Below, piece by piece: positions 33,079-40,510 of a stretch of DNA of 45,516 nt. This DNA is from Actinomycetota bacterium (GTDB lineage Bacteria > Actinomycetota > Thermoleophilia > Gaiellales > Gaiellaceae), in assembly GCA_005884945.1 (NCBI GenBank), contig VAYM01000040.1:1-45516 (forward strand), read 5' to 3'. How positions within the stretch are numbered: the stretch's first letter is position 1; each line of letters begins with the position of its first letter. The translations under genes and the position numbers were made by a program. The notes beneath the pieces are model-generated. The model was not told the origin of the DNA. It did no database searches and saw only the letters and a list, made by a program, of their open reading frames with translations.

Positions 33079-33456
33079 CTATTCCTCCTCTTGCGAACCG
33101 GTGTTCGCGTCAGCGTACGCGGGGGTCGGGACGATGGACTCGGGCTCGGGTGGCGGCGAGGTCTGCGATCCCTCGATGCGGCGGGTCGCCATGTGGCGCA
33201 TGACGCCGTCGGTGATCCGGAGGATGCGCGAGAGCTCGTCGAGCGTCTCCGCCTCCGCGTCGAACTGGAGCAGGTGGTAGACGCCCTCGCCCTTGTGCTT
33301 GATCTCGTAGGCGAGCCGGCGGCGGCCCCACGCGTCGTGCCTCACCCACGTGCCGCCGCCGCGCTGCACGAGCTCACGCGTGCGCGCGACGATTTCCTCC
33401 TGGCGCTGTTCGGCCAGGTCGGGATCGAGCATCAGCAAGATTTCGTACGCAACCAC
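33079..33456 (-). CDS. rpsF: 30S ribosomal protein S6
   Basis: A 125-residue S6: VVAYEILLMLDPDLAEQRQEEIVARTRELVQRGGG, WGRRRLAYEIKHKGEGVYHLLQFDAEAETLDELSRILRITDGVMRHMATRR, then a Pro/Glu-rich tail ending SQEEE. GTG 33456 has AAGGAGG nine bases upstream. It is the first gene of rpsF-ssb-rpsR-rplI-(dnaB). Confidence 0.93.
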   Translation of the reverse strand: MVAYEILLMLDPDLAEQRQEEIVARTRELVQRGGGTWVRHDAWGRRRLAYEIKHKGEGVYHLLQFDAEAETLDELSRILRITDGVMRHMATRRIEGSQTSPPPEPESIVPTPAYADANTGSQEEE

Positions 33457-33516
33457 GTTCCCGAGCCTCCTTCCTCTGGTCTGAATCGGCCTCACCGGCC
33501 TGCGCCGCTCGGGAAC
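33457..33516 (-). promoter_or_regulatory. rpsF leader with 10-bp stem at the start codon (S6:S18-type)
   Basis: In the mRNA, GTTCCCGAGC (33516-33507) and GCTCGGGAAC (33466-33457) form a perfect 10-bp stem. The 3' arm lies exactly between the AAGGAG Shine-Dalgarno and the GTG start of rpsF. The 40-base enclosed region holds a hairpin GGCC-GGTGA-GGCC followed by CCGA and then the Shine-Dalgarno. S6:S18 leader motifs in other bacteria also use a stem with a CCG element bound by the S6-S18 dimer. The placement here suggests direct control of translation initiation. Class assignment is by position and these elements, not by a model search. Confidence 0.6.
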
Positions 33517-33566
33517 GGACGGCGCGATGGCGAGGCAGGAAGTCGCGCCACTGTAGCATCGGCGCG

Positions 33567-33854
33567 ATGCGTCGGCCGGCCGCCTGGCTGATCGGAGGGC
33601 TCGCTGGAGCGGGCTTGTTGCGCCGACGAAGGACACCGGTTCACACGGTCGAGAGCGACGCCGAGCTCGACCCGCGCGCCGAGGAACTGCGGAGCAAGCT
33701 GGCCGAGTCGCGCGCGATCGTCGACGAGCGGGAAGAGTTCGAGGAGGCCGAGACGACAGTCGACGAGGCGCCGGCGCCGGGCGATCCGGAGCTGCGCCGC
33801 CGCGCGGTGCACGAGGCGGGACGCGCGGCGGCCGAGCGGATGAAAGAGCGCTAG
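33567..33854 (+). CDS. Small hypothetical protein, N-terminal hydrophobic segment
   Basis: A 95-residue protein of unknown function. Residues 5-18 (AAWLIGGLAGAGLL) are hydrophobic and followed by RRRR, like a signal anchor with the rest inside. The remainder is charged and helical: ELDPRAEELRSKLAESRAIVDEREEFEEAETTVDE and RRAVHEAGRAAAERMKE. ATG 33567. The 68 bases after it, up to the convergent znuB stop, hold no gene. Confidence 0.65.
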   Translation: MRRPAAWLIGGLAGAGLLRRRRTPVHTVESDAELDPRAEELRSKLAESRAIVDEREEFEEAETTVDEAPAPGDPELRRRAVHEAGRAAAERMKER

Positions 33855-33922
33855 TCTCGACCGGCGACGCCGGAGCGCGTTCGACCGGGCGCCGAGGCAT
33901 TTCTCGCCAGCTCCGGCTTGAC

Positions 33923-34717
33923 TTAGCGGCGCAACGCCGCGATCGGCTCGCCGACGAGAACCGCGGCCGCCGCCACGAGCACGGTCGTTCCGCCCGGCGG
34001 CAGGTTCGCGTAGTACGCGGTCGTGATTCCGATCAGCACTGCCGCGAGGCCGATTCCCATCGAGAGCAGCAAGGTCGAGCGCATGCTCCACGCGATCCGT
34101 GCGGCCGCGATCACCGGAAGCACCATCAACGCCGCGATGAGGAGGATCCCGACGACGCGCATGGAGACCGCGATCGTGACGGCTGCGAGTGCTGCGGTGA
34201 GCGCGTTCAGGAGCGCGACGGGTAGGCCGGCCACACGCGCGCCTTCCTCGTCCACGACGACCGCGACGAGCGCGCGGTAGAGGAGCGCGATGAGCGCGAG
34301 CGCACCGACGCCGAGTGCCGCGATCACCATCAAGTCGTTGCGCGTCACGGTCAGGATCGAACCGAACAGGAACTGGAACAGGTTCACGTTCAGCGCGCCC
34401 GCGGCCGACACGAGCACGACGCCGCCGGCGATGCCGGTGTAGAAGATCAGCGCGAGCGCCTGGTCGCCTGCCGCCGTCCGGCGTGCGCGCAACGCCTCGA
34501 TCGAAAGGGCGCCGCCGACGGAGACGGCGAGCGCCGTCAGCACGAGCGGCAGGTCGAGCAGGTAGCCGAGCGCGACTCCCGCGAACGCGACGTGGCCGAT
34601 TCCATCGCCGATCAGGCTCAGGCGGCGCTGGACGAGGAAGAAGCCGACCGCCGGTGCGAGCAATCCGACGATGATCCCCGCGCCGAACGCGAGCCGCATG
34701 AACTCGAGGTCAAGCAT
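33923..34717 (-). CDS. znuB: Zinc/manganese ABC transporter permease
   Basis: A 264-residue membrane protein of the ABC-3 family with about eight hydrophobic segments. Hallmarks: GFFLVQRRLSLIGDGIGHVAFAGVALGYLL, FLFGSILTVTRNDL, and MRVVGILLIAALMVLPVIAAARIAWSM. ATG 34717 overlaps the znuC 3' end by eight bases. Assigned to zinc because of the divergent Zur-like regulator; manganese is the alternative. Confidence 0.9.
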   Translation of the reverse strand: MLDLEFMRLAFGAGIIVGLLAPAVGFFLVQRRLSLIGDGIGHVAFAGVALGYLLDLPLVLTALAVSVGGALSIEALRARRTAAGDQALALIFYTGIAGGVVLVSAAGALNVNLFQFLFGSILTVTRNDLMVIAALGVGALALIALLYRALVAVVVDEEGARVAGLPVALLNALTAALAAVTIAVSMRVVGILLIAALMVLPVIAAARIAWSMRSTLLLSMGIGLAAVLIGITTAYYANLPPGGTTVLVAAAAVLVGEPIAALRR

Positions 34718-35402
34718 GGACGTGCGACGGGTCGTGCCAGACGCCGGGCAGATCGGACGGTGGGCCGTCGAAGACGATCGCCCCGCGCACGAGCACGATT
34801 CGCTCGACGAAGCGCTCGACGGCCCCGAACTCATGCGACACGTACAGAACCGTCACGTCGAGCTCGCGGTGCAGTTGCTCGAGCAGCGCTGCGAGCGATT
34901 CCTGCGCCTCAGCGTCCACGCCGGTGGTCGGCTCGTCGAGGACGAGCAGGTCGGGGTTGCCAGCGAGCGCCTTCGCGATGAACGCGCGCTGTTGCTGCCC
35001 GCCCGAGAGCGTCGACAGACGTCGTTTCGCGCTCGCGCCGAGACCGACGCGCGCGATCGCCTCTCGCACCGCGTCGTGGTCCGTGCTTCGCAGCGGGCCG
35101 GCAAGACGCGTGCGCGGCATTCGTCCTGCCGCGACGAGCTCTTCGACGGTGAGCGGCGTGTCGACGCCCGACTGCGCGCGTTGCGGGAGGTACGCGAGCC
35201 TCCGCGCCTGTACCTCCACGCGGCCGGACGTCGGCTGCTCGAGGCCGAGCACGAGTCGCAGCAACGTCGTCTTGCCGCCGCCGTTCGGCCCGGCGATCGC
35301 CACGAACTCTCCGCGCTCGACCGTGAAGTCGACATCGCGCAGCACGAGCGGCCCGTGGCCGTACGCGAACGAGACGTGCTCGAGGCGGACGGCTAGCGGC
35401 AC
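34710..35402 (-). CDS. znuC: Zinc/manganese ABC transporter ATPase
   Basis: A 230-residue ABC ATPase. Walker A GPNGGGKTTLLRL, Q-loop region RLAYLPQRAQ, signature LSGGQQQRAFIAKALAG, Walker B LLVLDEPTTGVD, and the H-loop VLYVSHEFGAV are all visible. GTG 35402 overlaps the znuA stop by ten bases. Works with ZnuB and ZnuA for metal import. Confidence 0.92.
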   Translation of the reverse strand: MPLAVRLEHVSFAYGHGPLVLRDVDFTVERGEFVAIAGPNGGGKTTLLRLVLGLEQPTSGRVEVQARRLAYLPQRAQSGVDTPLTVEELVAAGRMPRTRLAGPLRSTDHDAVREAIARVGLGASAKRRLSTLSGGQQQRAFIAKALAGNPDLLVLDEPTTGVDAEAQESLAALLEQLHRELDVTVLYVSHEFGAVERFVERIVLVRGAIVFDGPPSDLPGVWHDPSHVHA

Positions 35403-36244
35403 GTGAGGGCCTTTCTGAGTGCCGCGAGGTTCTCGCGCATCAACGTGAGGTAGTTCTCTCCGTGGGCTTGCTCCGGGGGCGTCAACCCTTCGATCGGGTC
35501 GAGCACGGCGGTCCGTGCGCCGACCTCACGCGCCACGGTTTCCGCGAGACGCGGTGACACGAGCCGTTCGAAGAACACGGTCGTGGCGTGCGTGCGCCGG
35601 ACCAGGGTGACGACGTGCGCGAGCTGCTTCGGCGTCGGCTCAGACTCCGGCGTCAGTCCGGTGATCGGAACCTGATGGAGGCCGTAGCGCTGCGCGAGAT
35701 AGCCGAACGCCGCGTGACTGGTGACGATGTCCTTCCGGGCGCAGTCCGCGAGGCCGCGTCGGTAGTCGCGGTGGAGCTTCCGAAGCTCTGCGATGAGGTC
35801 TGCTGTATGCGCGGGCTTTGGCAGCGCCCCGGCGATCCGGCGCACGATGCGCTGGAAGAGGACGGGGTCGAGCCACACGTGCGGGTCGGCGGTCAGCCCG
35901 GCCTCCTGTGCGTGAGCGGAGTGGAGCGGTAGCCCCTGCAGGATGTCCACGGCGCGGCCTTTTGCGCTCTTGACGGCGTCCGAGACGGCGGGCTGGAAGC
36001 CGTGGCTGAGATAGAGGACGACGCCGGCGGTCTCGATCCGGCCGACGGCCCGAGGTGTCAGCTCGAGGTCGTGGGGCTCGGCGCCGGGCGGCGTGAGATT
36101 CTCCACCTTCGCGGAGGGCGACATCGTCTGCGCTGCGAATGCGAGCGGATAGAAGGCCGCGACGACAGTGTTCGGCCCCGCCGCGGCCGGGCTGCAGCCG
36201 ACGAGGCCGGCGACGATGAGAATGAGAACGATTCTCGAAAGCAT
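35393..36244 (-). CDS. znuA: Zinc-binding lipoprotein ZnuA
   Basis: A 283-residue cluster A-I substrate-binding lipoprotein. Signal peptide LSRIVLILIVAGLVGC with lipobox Cys17. Candidate metal ligands are His58 (AEPHDLELTP), His122 (ADPHVWLDP), His177 (TSHAAFGY) and Asp249 (LDPIEGL), the classical three His plus one acidic residue. The His-rich loop of many zinc carriers is short here. ATG 36244 sits seven bases after a -10-like TATAGT, so the mRNA may be leaderless. The start lies next to a Zur-type palindrome. znuA-znuC-znuB overlap and form one operon. Confidence 0.92.
   Translation of the reverse strand: MLSRIVLILIVAGLVGCSPAAAGPNTVVAAFYPLAFAAQTMSPSAKVENLTPPGAEPHDLELTPRAVGRIETAGVVLYLSHGFQPAVSDAVKSAKGRAVDILQGLPLHSAHAQEAGLTADPHVWLDPVLFQRIVRRIAGALPKPAHTADLIAELRKLHRDYRRGLADCARKDIVTSHAAFGYLAQRYGLHQVPITGLTPESEPTPKQLAHVVTLVRRTHATTVFFERLVSPRLAETVAREVGARTAVLDPIEGLTPPEQAHGENYLTLMRENLAALRKALTCR
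36218..36236. promoter_or_regulatory. Fur/Zur-type palindromic operator
   Basis: GAGAATGAGAACGATTCTC is a 19-bp palindrome with perfect GAGAAT/ATTCTC arms. It agrees with the classical Fur box at 14 of 19 positions. It lies inside the first codons of znuA (8-26 bases from its first base) and 31-49 bases upstream of the regulator ATG, around its -35 position. Occupancy would block both promoters: autoregulation of zur and repression of znuACB. Assignment to Zur rather than Fur follows from the adjacent zinc transporter. Confidence 0.65.
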
Positions 36245-36251
36245 TTGACGC

Positions 36252-36259
36252 ACTATACT
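36252..36259. promoter_or_regulatory. Overlapping divergent -10 elements, leaderless on both sides
   Basis: ACTATACT contains TATACT (36254-36259) reading right and TATAGT (36257-36252) reading left. Seven bases beyond each is the ATG of the gene it would serve: zur at 36267 and znuA at 36244. Initiation at the usual distance would start both transcripts at or next to the A of the start codon, so neither needs a Shine-Dalgarno, and none is seen. No good -35 is visible for either. Confidence 0.5.
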
Positions 36260-36266
36260 GCGATCG

Positions 36267-36692
36267 ATGTCCTGGGCAATGCAGGCGCTCGACACGCTCG
36301 ACAAAGCGGGGTACCGCCGCGGCGGCGCGCGACGCGCGGTCGTCGAGCTCCTCGGCCGACAGAACTGCTGCCTCAGCGCGCAGGAGATCTTCGACGGCCT
36401 CCGCAAGGCGCGGCGGCCGGTCGGGATCGCCTCGGTCTACCGCGCGCTCGACGCGCTCGTCGACCTGCGCCTGGTCAAGCGGGTCGACGCCGGCGACGGA
36501 ATCGCGCGCTTCGAGCCCATGTCGGCAGACGGTGAGCATCACCACCACCTGGTCTGCCGCGACTGCGGCAAGGTGGAGGCGTTCAGCGACCCGCGGCTCG
36601 AGCGGGCGATCGATCGGGTCGCCGGCGGCCTCGGCTACTCCGTCGACGAGCACGAGGTCGTGCTCACGGGCGCCTGCGCCGACTGCGCCTAG
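36267..36692 (+). CDS. zur: Fur-family regulator, probable Zur
   Basis: A 141-residue Fur-family repressor. Winged-helix part: LDKAGYRRGGARRAVVELLGRQNCCLSAQEIFDGLRKARRPVGIASVYRALDALVDLRLVKRVD. Metal-binding part: GEHHHHLVCRDCGKVEAF (His91-94, Cys97, Cys100) and GACADC (Cys137, Cys140), a structural Cys4 zinc site. Divergent from znuACB with a shared operator, which favours zinc sensing over iron. The stop is interlocked with the amidase stop at CTAG 36689-36692. Confidence 0.88.
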   Translation: MSWAMQALDTLDKAGYRRGGARRAVVELLGRQNCCLSAQEIFDGLRKARRPVGIASVYRALDALVDLRLVKRVDAGDGIARFEPMSADGEHHHHLVCRDCGKVEAFSDPRLERAIDRVAGGLGYSVDEHEVVLTGACADCA

Positions 36693-37321
36693 CGGCGGAG
36701 GAAGGCTTCAGTGCCCGCGACGAGACCGCGCGCGACCTTGAGCTGGTAGGCGCCGGTCTTCAGGAGCCGCGACTCGCGGGGGTTCGACATGAAGCCTGTC
36801 TCCACGAGCACGGCTGGGACGTTCGCCCAGTTGAAGCCGGTCAGGTCGTCGCGCGGGAACAGGCCGAGATCCAGCGCACCTGTCGCGCGAATCGACGCAC
36901 GCTGCACGTCGCCGGCCGCGCGCAACGACGCCGCGTAGATGTCGTCGGTCCAGCCTCGGTGCAAGGCCGGATAGAGCGTCTTGAAGCCGTGGCTCGAGGG
37001 ATCGGGAGAGCCGTCCGCGTGGATCCGGATCATCAGGGCCGCGTGGCGCACGTTGCAGAAGTGCGCGCGCGCGACGTTCCCCAGTGTCGTCGTCGGACCC
37101 GATCGCGTCATCGCGACGCGGAACCCCGAGCGGCGGAGCAGCGTGCGCGTCTTGAGGCCGATCGCGAGCGCCACCTGAGCCTCGCCCGGCGCGCCGCCGC
37201 CGTCCTTGATCTTCATCACCCGAGAGCCCGGGCCGATCGGCTCCGTCTGGCGTCCGATCGCCGGCGGCGTGCCGTGGCCGGGATCGAGGCAGATCAATGG
37301 GGTTGGCGGTTGCGCGAACAC
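36689..37321 (-). CDS. N-acetylmuramoyl-L-alanine amidase (Amidase_3)
   Basis: A protein of about 210 residues that cuts between MurNAc and the stem peptide. Zinc-site pattern: LICLDPGHG with His16, GGAPGEAQVALAIGLKTRTLL with the second ligand Glu, LMIRIHADGS with His, and VPAVLVETGFMSNPRESRLL with the catalytic Glu. GTG 37321 leaves only MFAQPPTP before the domain; TTG 37297 starts inside it. No signal peptide is visible, unusual for an enzyme that acts outside the cell. The divergent phospholipase gene begins only nine bases away, so the usual N-terminus may have been lost. Confidence 0.85.
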   Translation of the reverse strand: MFAQPPTPLICLDPGHGTPPAIGRQTEPIGPGSRVMKIKDGGGAPGEAQVALAIGLKTRTLLRRSGFRVAMTRSGPTTTLGNVARAHFCNVRHAALMIRIHADGSPDPSSHGFKTLYPALHRGWTDDIYAASLRAAGDVQRASIRATGALDLGLFPRDDLTGFNWANVPAVLVETGFMSNPRESRLLKTGAYQLKVARGLVAGTEAFLRR

Positions 37322-37330
37322 GGCAAGAGT

Positions 37331-38776
37331 GTGCCTGTGATCGATCCGCTGCTCGCGTTCGACAAGAAGCTCGGCGACGTCGTCGAGCGGCTCGTCCGCA
37401 GCCACCATCGGCGGCGGCTGCGCAGGCGCGGCTGGGAACGCGCGCTCGACGCGCAGGGCGATCGCCTCTGGGCCGACGGCGACCCGCCGCCGCGTGAGGG
37501 CAACGCGATCGAGGTGCTCGTCGACGGCGCCGAAGCGCTGCCTCGGATTGCCGCCGAGCTCCGGAAGGCCCGCTCGCACGTCCACATCGCCGGCTGGTAC
37601 GTCTCGCCCTGGTTCGATCTCGAGCACGACGGAACCGGACTTGCGACGCTGCTCGCCGGGCTCGCCGCGCGCGTCGACGTGCGTGTCCTCGTCTGGGCCG
37701 GCTCGCCGTTGCCGCTCTTCCGCCCGGATCGCGAGGACGTCGACGGCGTGCGCCACGCGATCACGTTCGGTTCGGACGTGCGCTTCGTCGTCGACCCGAA
37801 GGAGCGACCGATGCACTGCCATCACGAGAAGCTCGTCGTGATCGACGATCGTGTTGCATTCGTCGGCGGCATCGACCTCACGACGTACGAAGGCGATCGC
37901 TGGGACTCGCGCGACCACGTCGCACGTGGACGCCTCGGCTGGCACGACGCCGCCGTAATGTTGCGCGGTCCGATCGTGGCTGACGTCGCCGAGCACTTCC
38001 GCCTCCGCTGGCGCGAGGTCGCGCACGAGGAGCTGGCGCAGCCGAAGCGCGCGCAGCGAGCAGGACACACGGAGCTGCAACTCGTTCGCACCGTCCCGGA
38101 GACGGTGTACGAGGCGCTCCCGCACGGTGACTTCCGGATCCTCGAGGCGTACACGCGTGCGCTGCGGTCGGCGCAAAAGCTCGTGTACCTGGAGAACCAG
38201 TTCTACTGGTCGAGCGAGATCGCAGAGATCCTGGAGCGAAAGCTCGCGCATCCGCCGAGCGACGAGTTCCGCGTCGTGCTCGTCCTGCCGGCGAACCCCA
38301 ACAACGGCGCCGACGACACGCGCGGGCAGCTCGCCGATCTCCTCGAGTGCGACGGCGGCGCGGATCGCGTGCTCGCCTGCACGCTGACGGCGCTCGGCGA
38401 CCGCGGCCCGTGTCCGATCTACGTGCACGCGAAGATCGGGATCGTCGACGACCGCTGGTTCACGCTGGGCTCTGCGAACCTCAACGAGCACTCGCTGTTC
38501 AACGACACCGAGGTCAACGTCGTCTGCTGCGAACCGGAGCTGGCGCGACGCACACGAATTCGTCTCTGGTCAGAGCATCTGGAGCGCACGGAAGCGGAGG
38601 TGTCCGGCGACGCCACCCAGGTGGTCGACGAGCTCTGGCGCCCGATCGCCGAGGAGCAGCGCCGCCGAGTGGAAGCGGGCCAACCGCAAACGCATCGTCT
38701 CTCCCGGTTGCCGCATGTGTCGCGCAGATCGAGGCGCCTCATGGGCCCGGTGAGCGGCTTGCTCGTCGACGGTTAG
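37331..38776 (+). CDS. Phospholipase D-like protein with two HKD motifs
   Basis: A 481-residue PLD-superfamily protein, related to cardiolipin synthases and eukaryotic-type PLDs. First catalytic motif HHEKLVVIDDRVAFVGGID near residue 165, second VHAKIGIVDDRWFTLGSANLNEHS near residue 370. Between them is YLENQFYWSSEIAEIL, typical of the class. Other parts: SHVHIAGWYVSPWF and VRVLVWAGSPLPLF. The C-terminus is charged and ends with LMGPVSGLLVDG. No membrane anchor is visible. GTG 37331; GTG 37337 is in frame. It may cleave or transfer phosphatidyl groups. Confidence 0.88.
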   Translation: MPVIDPLLAFDKKLGDVVERLVRSHHRRRLRRRGWERALDAQGDRLWADGDPPPREGNAIEVLVDGAEALPRIAAELRKARSHVHIAGWYVSPWFDLEHDGTGLATLLAGLAARVDVRVLVWAGSPLPLFRPDREDVDGVRHAITFGSDVRFVVDPKERPMHCHHEKLVVIDDRVAFVGGIDLTTYEGDRWDSRDHVARGRLGWHDAAVMLRGPIVADVAEHFRLRWREVAHEELAQPKRAQRAGHTELQLVRTVPETVYEALPHGDFRILEAYTRALRSAQKLVYLENQFYWSSEIAEILERKLAHPPSDEFRVVLVLPANPNNGADDTRGQLADLLECDGGADRVLACTLTALGDRGPCPIYVHAKIGIVDDRWFTLGSANLNEHSLFNDTEVNVVCCEPELARRTRIRLWSEHLERTEAEVSGDATQVVDELWRPIAEEQRRRVEAGQPQTHRLSRLPHVSRRSRRLMGPVSGLLVDG

Positions 38777-38804
38777 TTCTCGCTGCCGAGGGAAAACACG
38801 GCCC

Positions 38805-40220
38805 ATGGCGACCCGCGTCGACCTTCCGGCTGACATCGCAGCTGCGCTCAACGGCGTACCGGAGGCACGCGCCCGCTTCGAGGCGATGCCTGCCGACCGT
38901 CAGGCGCAGTGGGTCGAGTGGATCGACAGCACGAGCGGCCGGACTCGCGCCGCGCGAATCGACGAGGCCGTGCGCCGATTGGTGCCTGCGGGCGGTGGCA
39001 CCGCCGCGACCGAGGAGATCGTCGAGCCGGCAGCACCGCCGCCGGAGCGGAACTGGTGGATCTGGCTCCTTCTGCTCTTGCTCGTCGTCATCGGCGGGCT
39101 GCTCGCGTGGTTCTTCCTGTCGCGCGGCACCAGCAAGACGACCGTGCCGAACGTCGTCGGGATGCAGGAAACCGCGGCGACGCAGCGCCTGCAGGCGAAG
39201 CACCTGAAGGCGTTGCCGAACACCGCGGCGAGCTTGCGCCCGGTCGGCGTCGTGTTCGCGCAGCGGCCCGGCGCCGGCGCGCAGGTCAAGAAGGGACAGA
39301 CGGTTGCGATCTCCGTCTCGAGCGGTCCGGCGCGCATCGCGGTTCCGAACGTGACGAGCCTGCCGCTCAAGCAGGCACAGCAGCGTCTCGGCACTGCGGG
39401 GCTCAAATGGAGTGTCAAACGCGTCGCCTCGACGCGGCCGAAAGGCGTCGTCACCGACCAGACGCCGCTCGCAGGCGTTACCGCCGTGAAGGGAACGACG
39501 GTCGTCCTCAGCGTCTCGAACGGATTGAAGCCCGTCGTCGTGCCGTCGCTCGTCGGGCAGACGCAGGGCGCCGCGGTCTCGCAGCTGACGAAGCTCGGCC
39601 TGAAGCCACAATTGCAAAACGTTTCCTCGAGCCAGCCCGCCGGGCTCGTCGTCGCGCAGAAGCCGCCGGCCGGGAAGGAAGTCGACAAGGGCTCGGCTGT
39701 AGTGCTGAACGTGTCGCGCGGCACGGGCGGCGGAACGACGACGGTTCAGACGACGACCACAACGACGACCACAACGACGACGACCGCTGCGACCGGCACG
39801 CCGTCCGCCACGGCGGTGCGTGTGCCGACTGTCCGCTCGCTCGCCGTCACCGCCGGACTGCGGCGACTGAACACAGCCGGCTTCAGCCCCGTCGTCCGCT
39901 ACGTGAATTCGAGCCAGCCCGCAGGCCGCATCGTCGCGCAGTCGCCGAGCGGAGGAACTGCGCGTCGTGGGTCACGCATCCGCGTGAGCGTCTCGAACGG
40001 GCCGAATCCCGCGGGCGCCACGACGGTGCCGAACGTCGTCGGCGAGGATCAGGCTGCCGCGGCGACGGCGCTCCGCCAGGCGGGTTTCAAGGTGCTCGTG
40101 CTCTTCCGGAAGACAACGGACTCGTCGAAGGACGGCATGGTCTTGGACGAGCAGCCCGTCGCGGGCTCGAGCATCCCGCGCGGCTCGTACGTCGCGATCT
40201 TCGTCGGCCGGACGGGGTAG
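38805..40220 (+). CDS. PASTA-repeat membrane protein with OmdA-like N-terminal domain
   Basis: A 471-residue protein. Residues 1-60 (DLPADIAAALNGVPEARARFEAMPADRQAQWVEWIDS) resemble the YdeI/OmdA helical domain. One membrane helix follows (WIWLLLLLLVVIGGLLAWFFL, about 85-105). Outside are five PASTA repeats: about 113-176, 178-243, 245-309, 341-403 and 407-471, each starting PNV/PSL/PTV and including a QxPxxG-type turn. A Thr-rich linker (about 314-330) separates repeats 3 and 4. PASTA repeats bind peptidoglycan or muropeptides and usually belong to Ser/Thr kinases or PBPs; neither domain is present here. ATG 38805. Confidence 0.88.
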   Translation: MATRVDLPADIAAALNGVPEARARFEAMPADRQAQWVEWIDSTSGRTRAARIDEAVRRLVPAGGGTAATEEIVEPAAPPPERNWWIWLLLLLLVVIGGLLAWFFLSRGTSKTTVPNVVGMQETAATQRLQAKHLKALPNTAASLRPVGVVFAQRPGAGAQVKKGQTVAISVSSGPARIAVPNVTSLPLKQAQQRLGTAGLKWSVKRVASTRPKGVVTDQTPLAGVTAVKGTTVVLSVSNGLKPVVVPSLVGQTQGAAVSQLTKLGLKPQLQNVSSSQPAGLVVAQKPPAGKEVDKGSAVVLNVSRGTGGGTTTVQTTTTTTTTTTTTAATGTPSATAVRVPTVRSLAVTAGLRRLNTAGFSPVVRYVNSSQPAGRIVAQSPSGGTARRGSRIRVSVSNGPNPAGATTVPNVVGEDQAAAATALRQAGFKVLVLFRKTTDSSKDGMVLDEQPVAGSSIPRGSYVAIFVGRTG

Positions 40221-40221
40221 A

Positions 40222-40277
40222 AACGGAGCCGGCGCGAACCGCGCCGCAGTTCTCGGGACGCGCCGAGCTCCGCTGAG
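40222..40277. repeat. Direct repeat copy A (56 bp)
   Basis: Two bases after the PASTA gene. It is repeated at 40380-40435 with a single T/C difference (55 of 56 identical). Each copy can fold: CGGAGC pairs with GCTCCG and the adjoining CGGCG with CGCCG around an inner imperfect AACCGC/GCAGTT stem. The copies are 158 bases apart, start to start. Nothing in them resembles a gene or a transposon end. Confidence 0.85.
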
Positions 40278-40302
40278 GCGTCGCCTGCGATGCCGTCCCT
40301 CA

Positions 40303-40329
40303 GGACGTGCGGGCTTCGCCCGCGCGTCC
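40303..40329. other. Strong 12-bp hairpin between the repeat copies
   Basis: GGACGTGCGGGC and GCCCGCGCGTCC pair over 12 positions (one G-U) around a TTC loop. It lies 83 bases after the PASTA stop and is not followed by a T-run, so it could be a Rho-aided or structural 3' end rather than a classical terminator. Its core GCGGGC-loop-GCCCGC recurs in the hairpin at 11794-11808. The rest of the 290-base gap up to 40510 shows no gene. Confidence 0.5.
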
Positions 40330-40379
40330 GTCTGAACTGAAGCGCCGACAGCTCGAGCGCTTGCGCGCACGGGTCGAGC

Positions 40380-40435
40380 AACGGAGCCGGCGCGAACCGC
40401 GCCGCAGTTCTCGGGACGCGCCGAGCTCCGCCGAG
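40380..40435. repeat. Direct repeat copy B (56 bp)
   Basis: Second copy of the repeat at 40222-40277, differing by one base. It ends 75 bases before the start of the YbjQ gene. The identity is very high for non-coding sequence, which suggests recent duplication or strong constraint on the folded structure. Confidence 0.85.
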
Positions 40436-40510
40436 TAGACCCATGCCCGCCGCGAAACTTGCGCCGGTGGGAGGATTGGCGGTCCGACTGTTCCCAACGA
40501 GGAGGCACGC

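Noticed and set aside
33855-33922. Intrinsic terminator between convergent genes
   Set aside because: Some inverted GC-rich sequence, but no clean stem followed by a T-run on either strand.
39740-39790. Repeat expansion of ACG/ACC triplets
   Set aside because: It encodes the Thr-rich linker of the PASTA protein and stays in frame.
40222-40435. CRISPR array
   Set aside because: Only two copies, 56 bp with a 102-bp interval; no cas genes.
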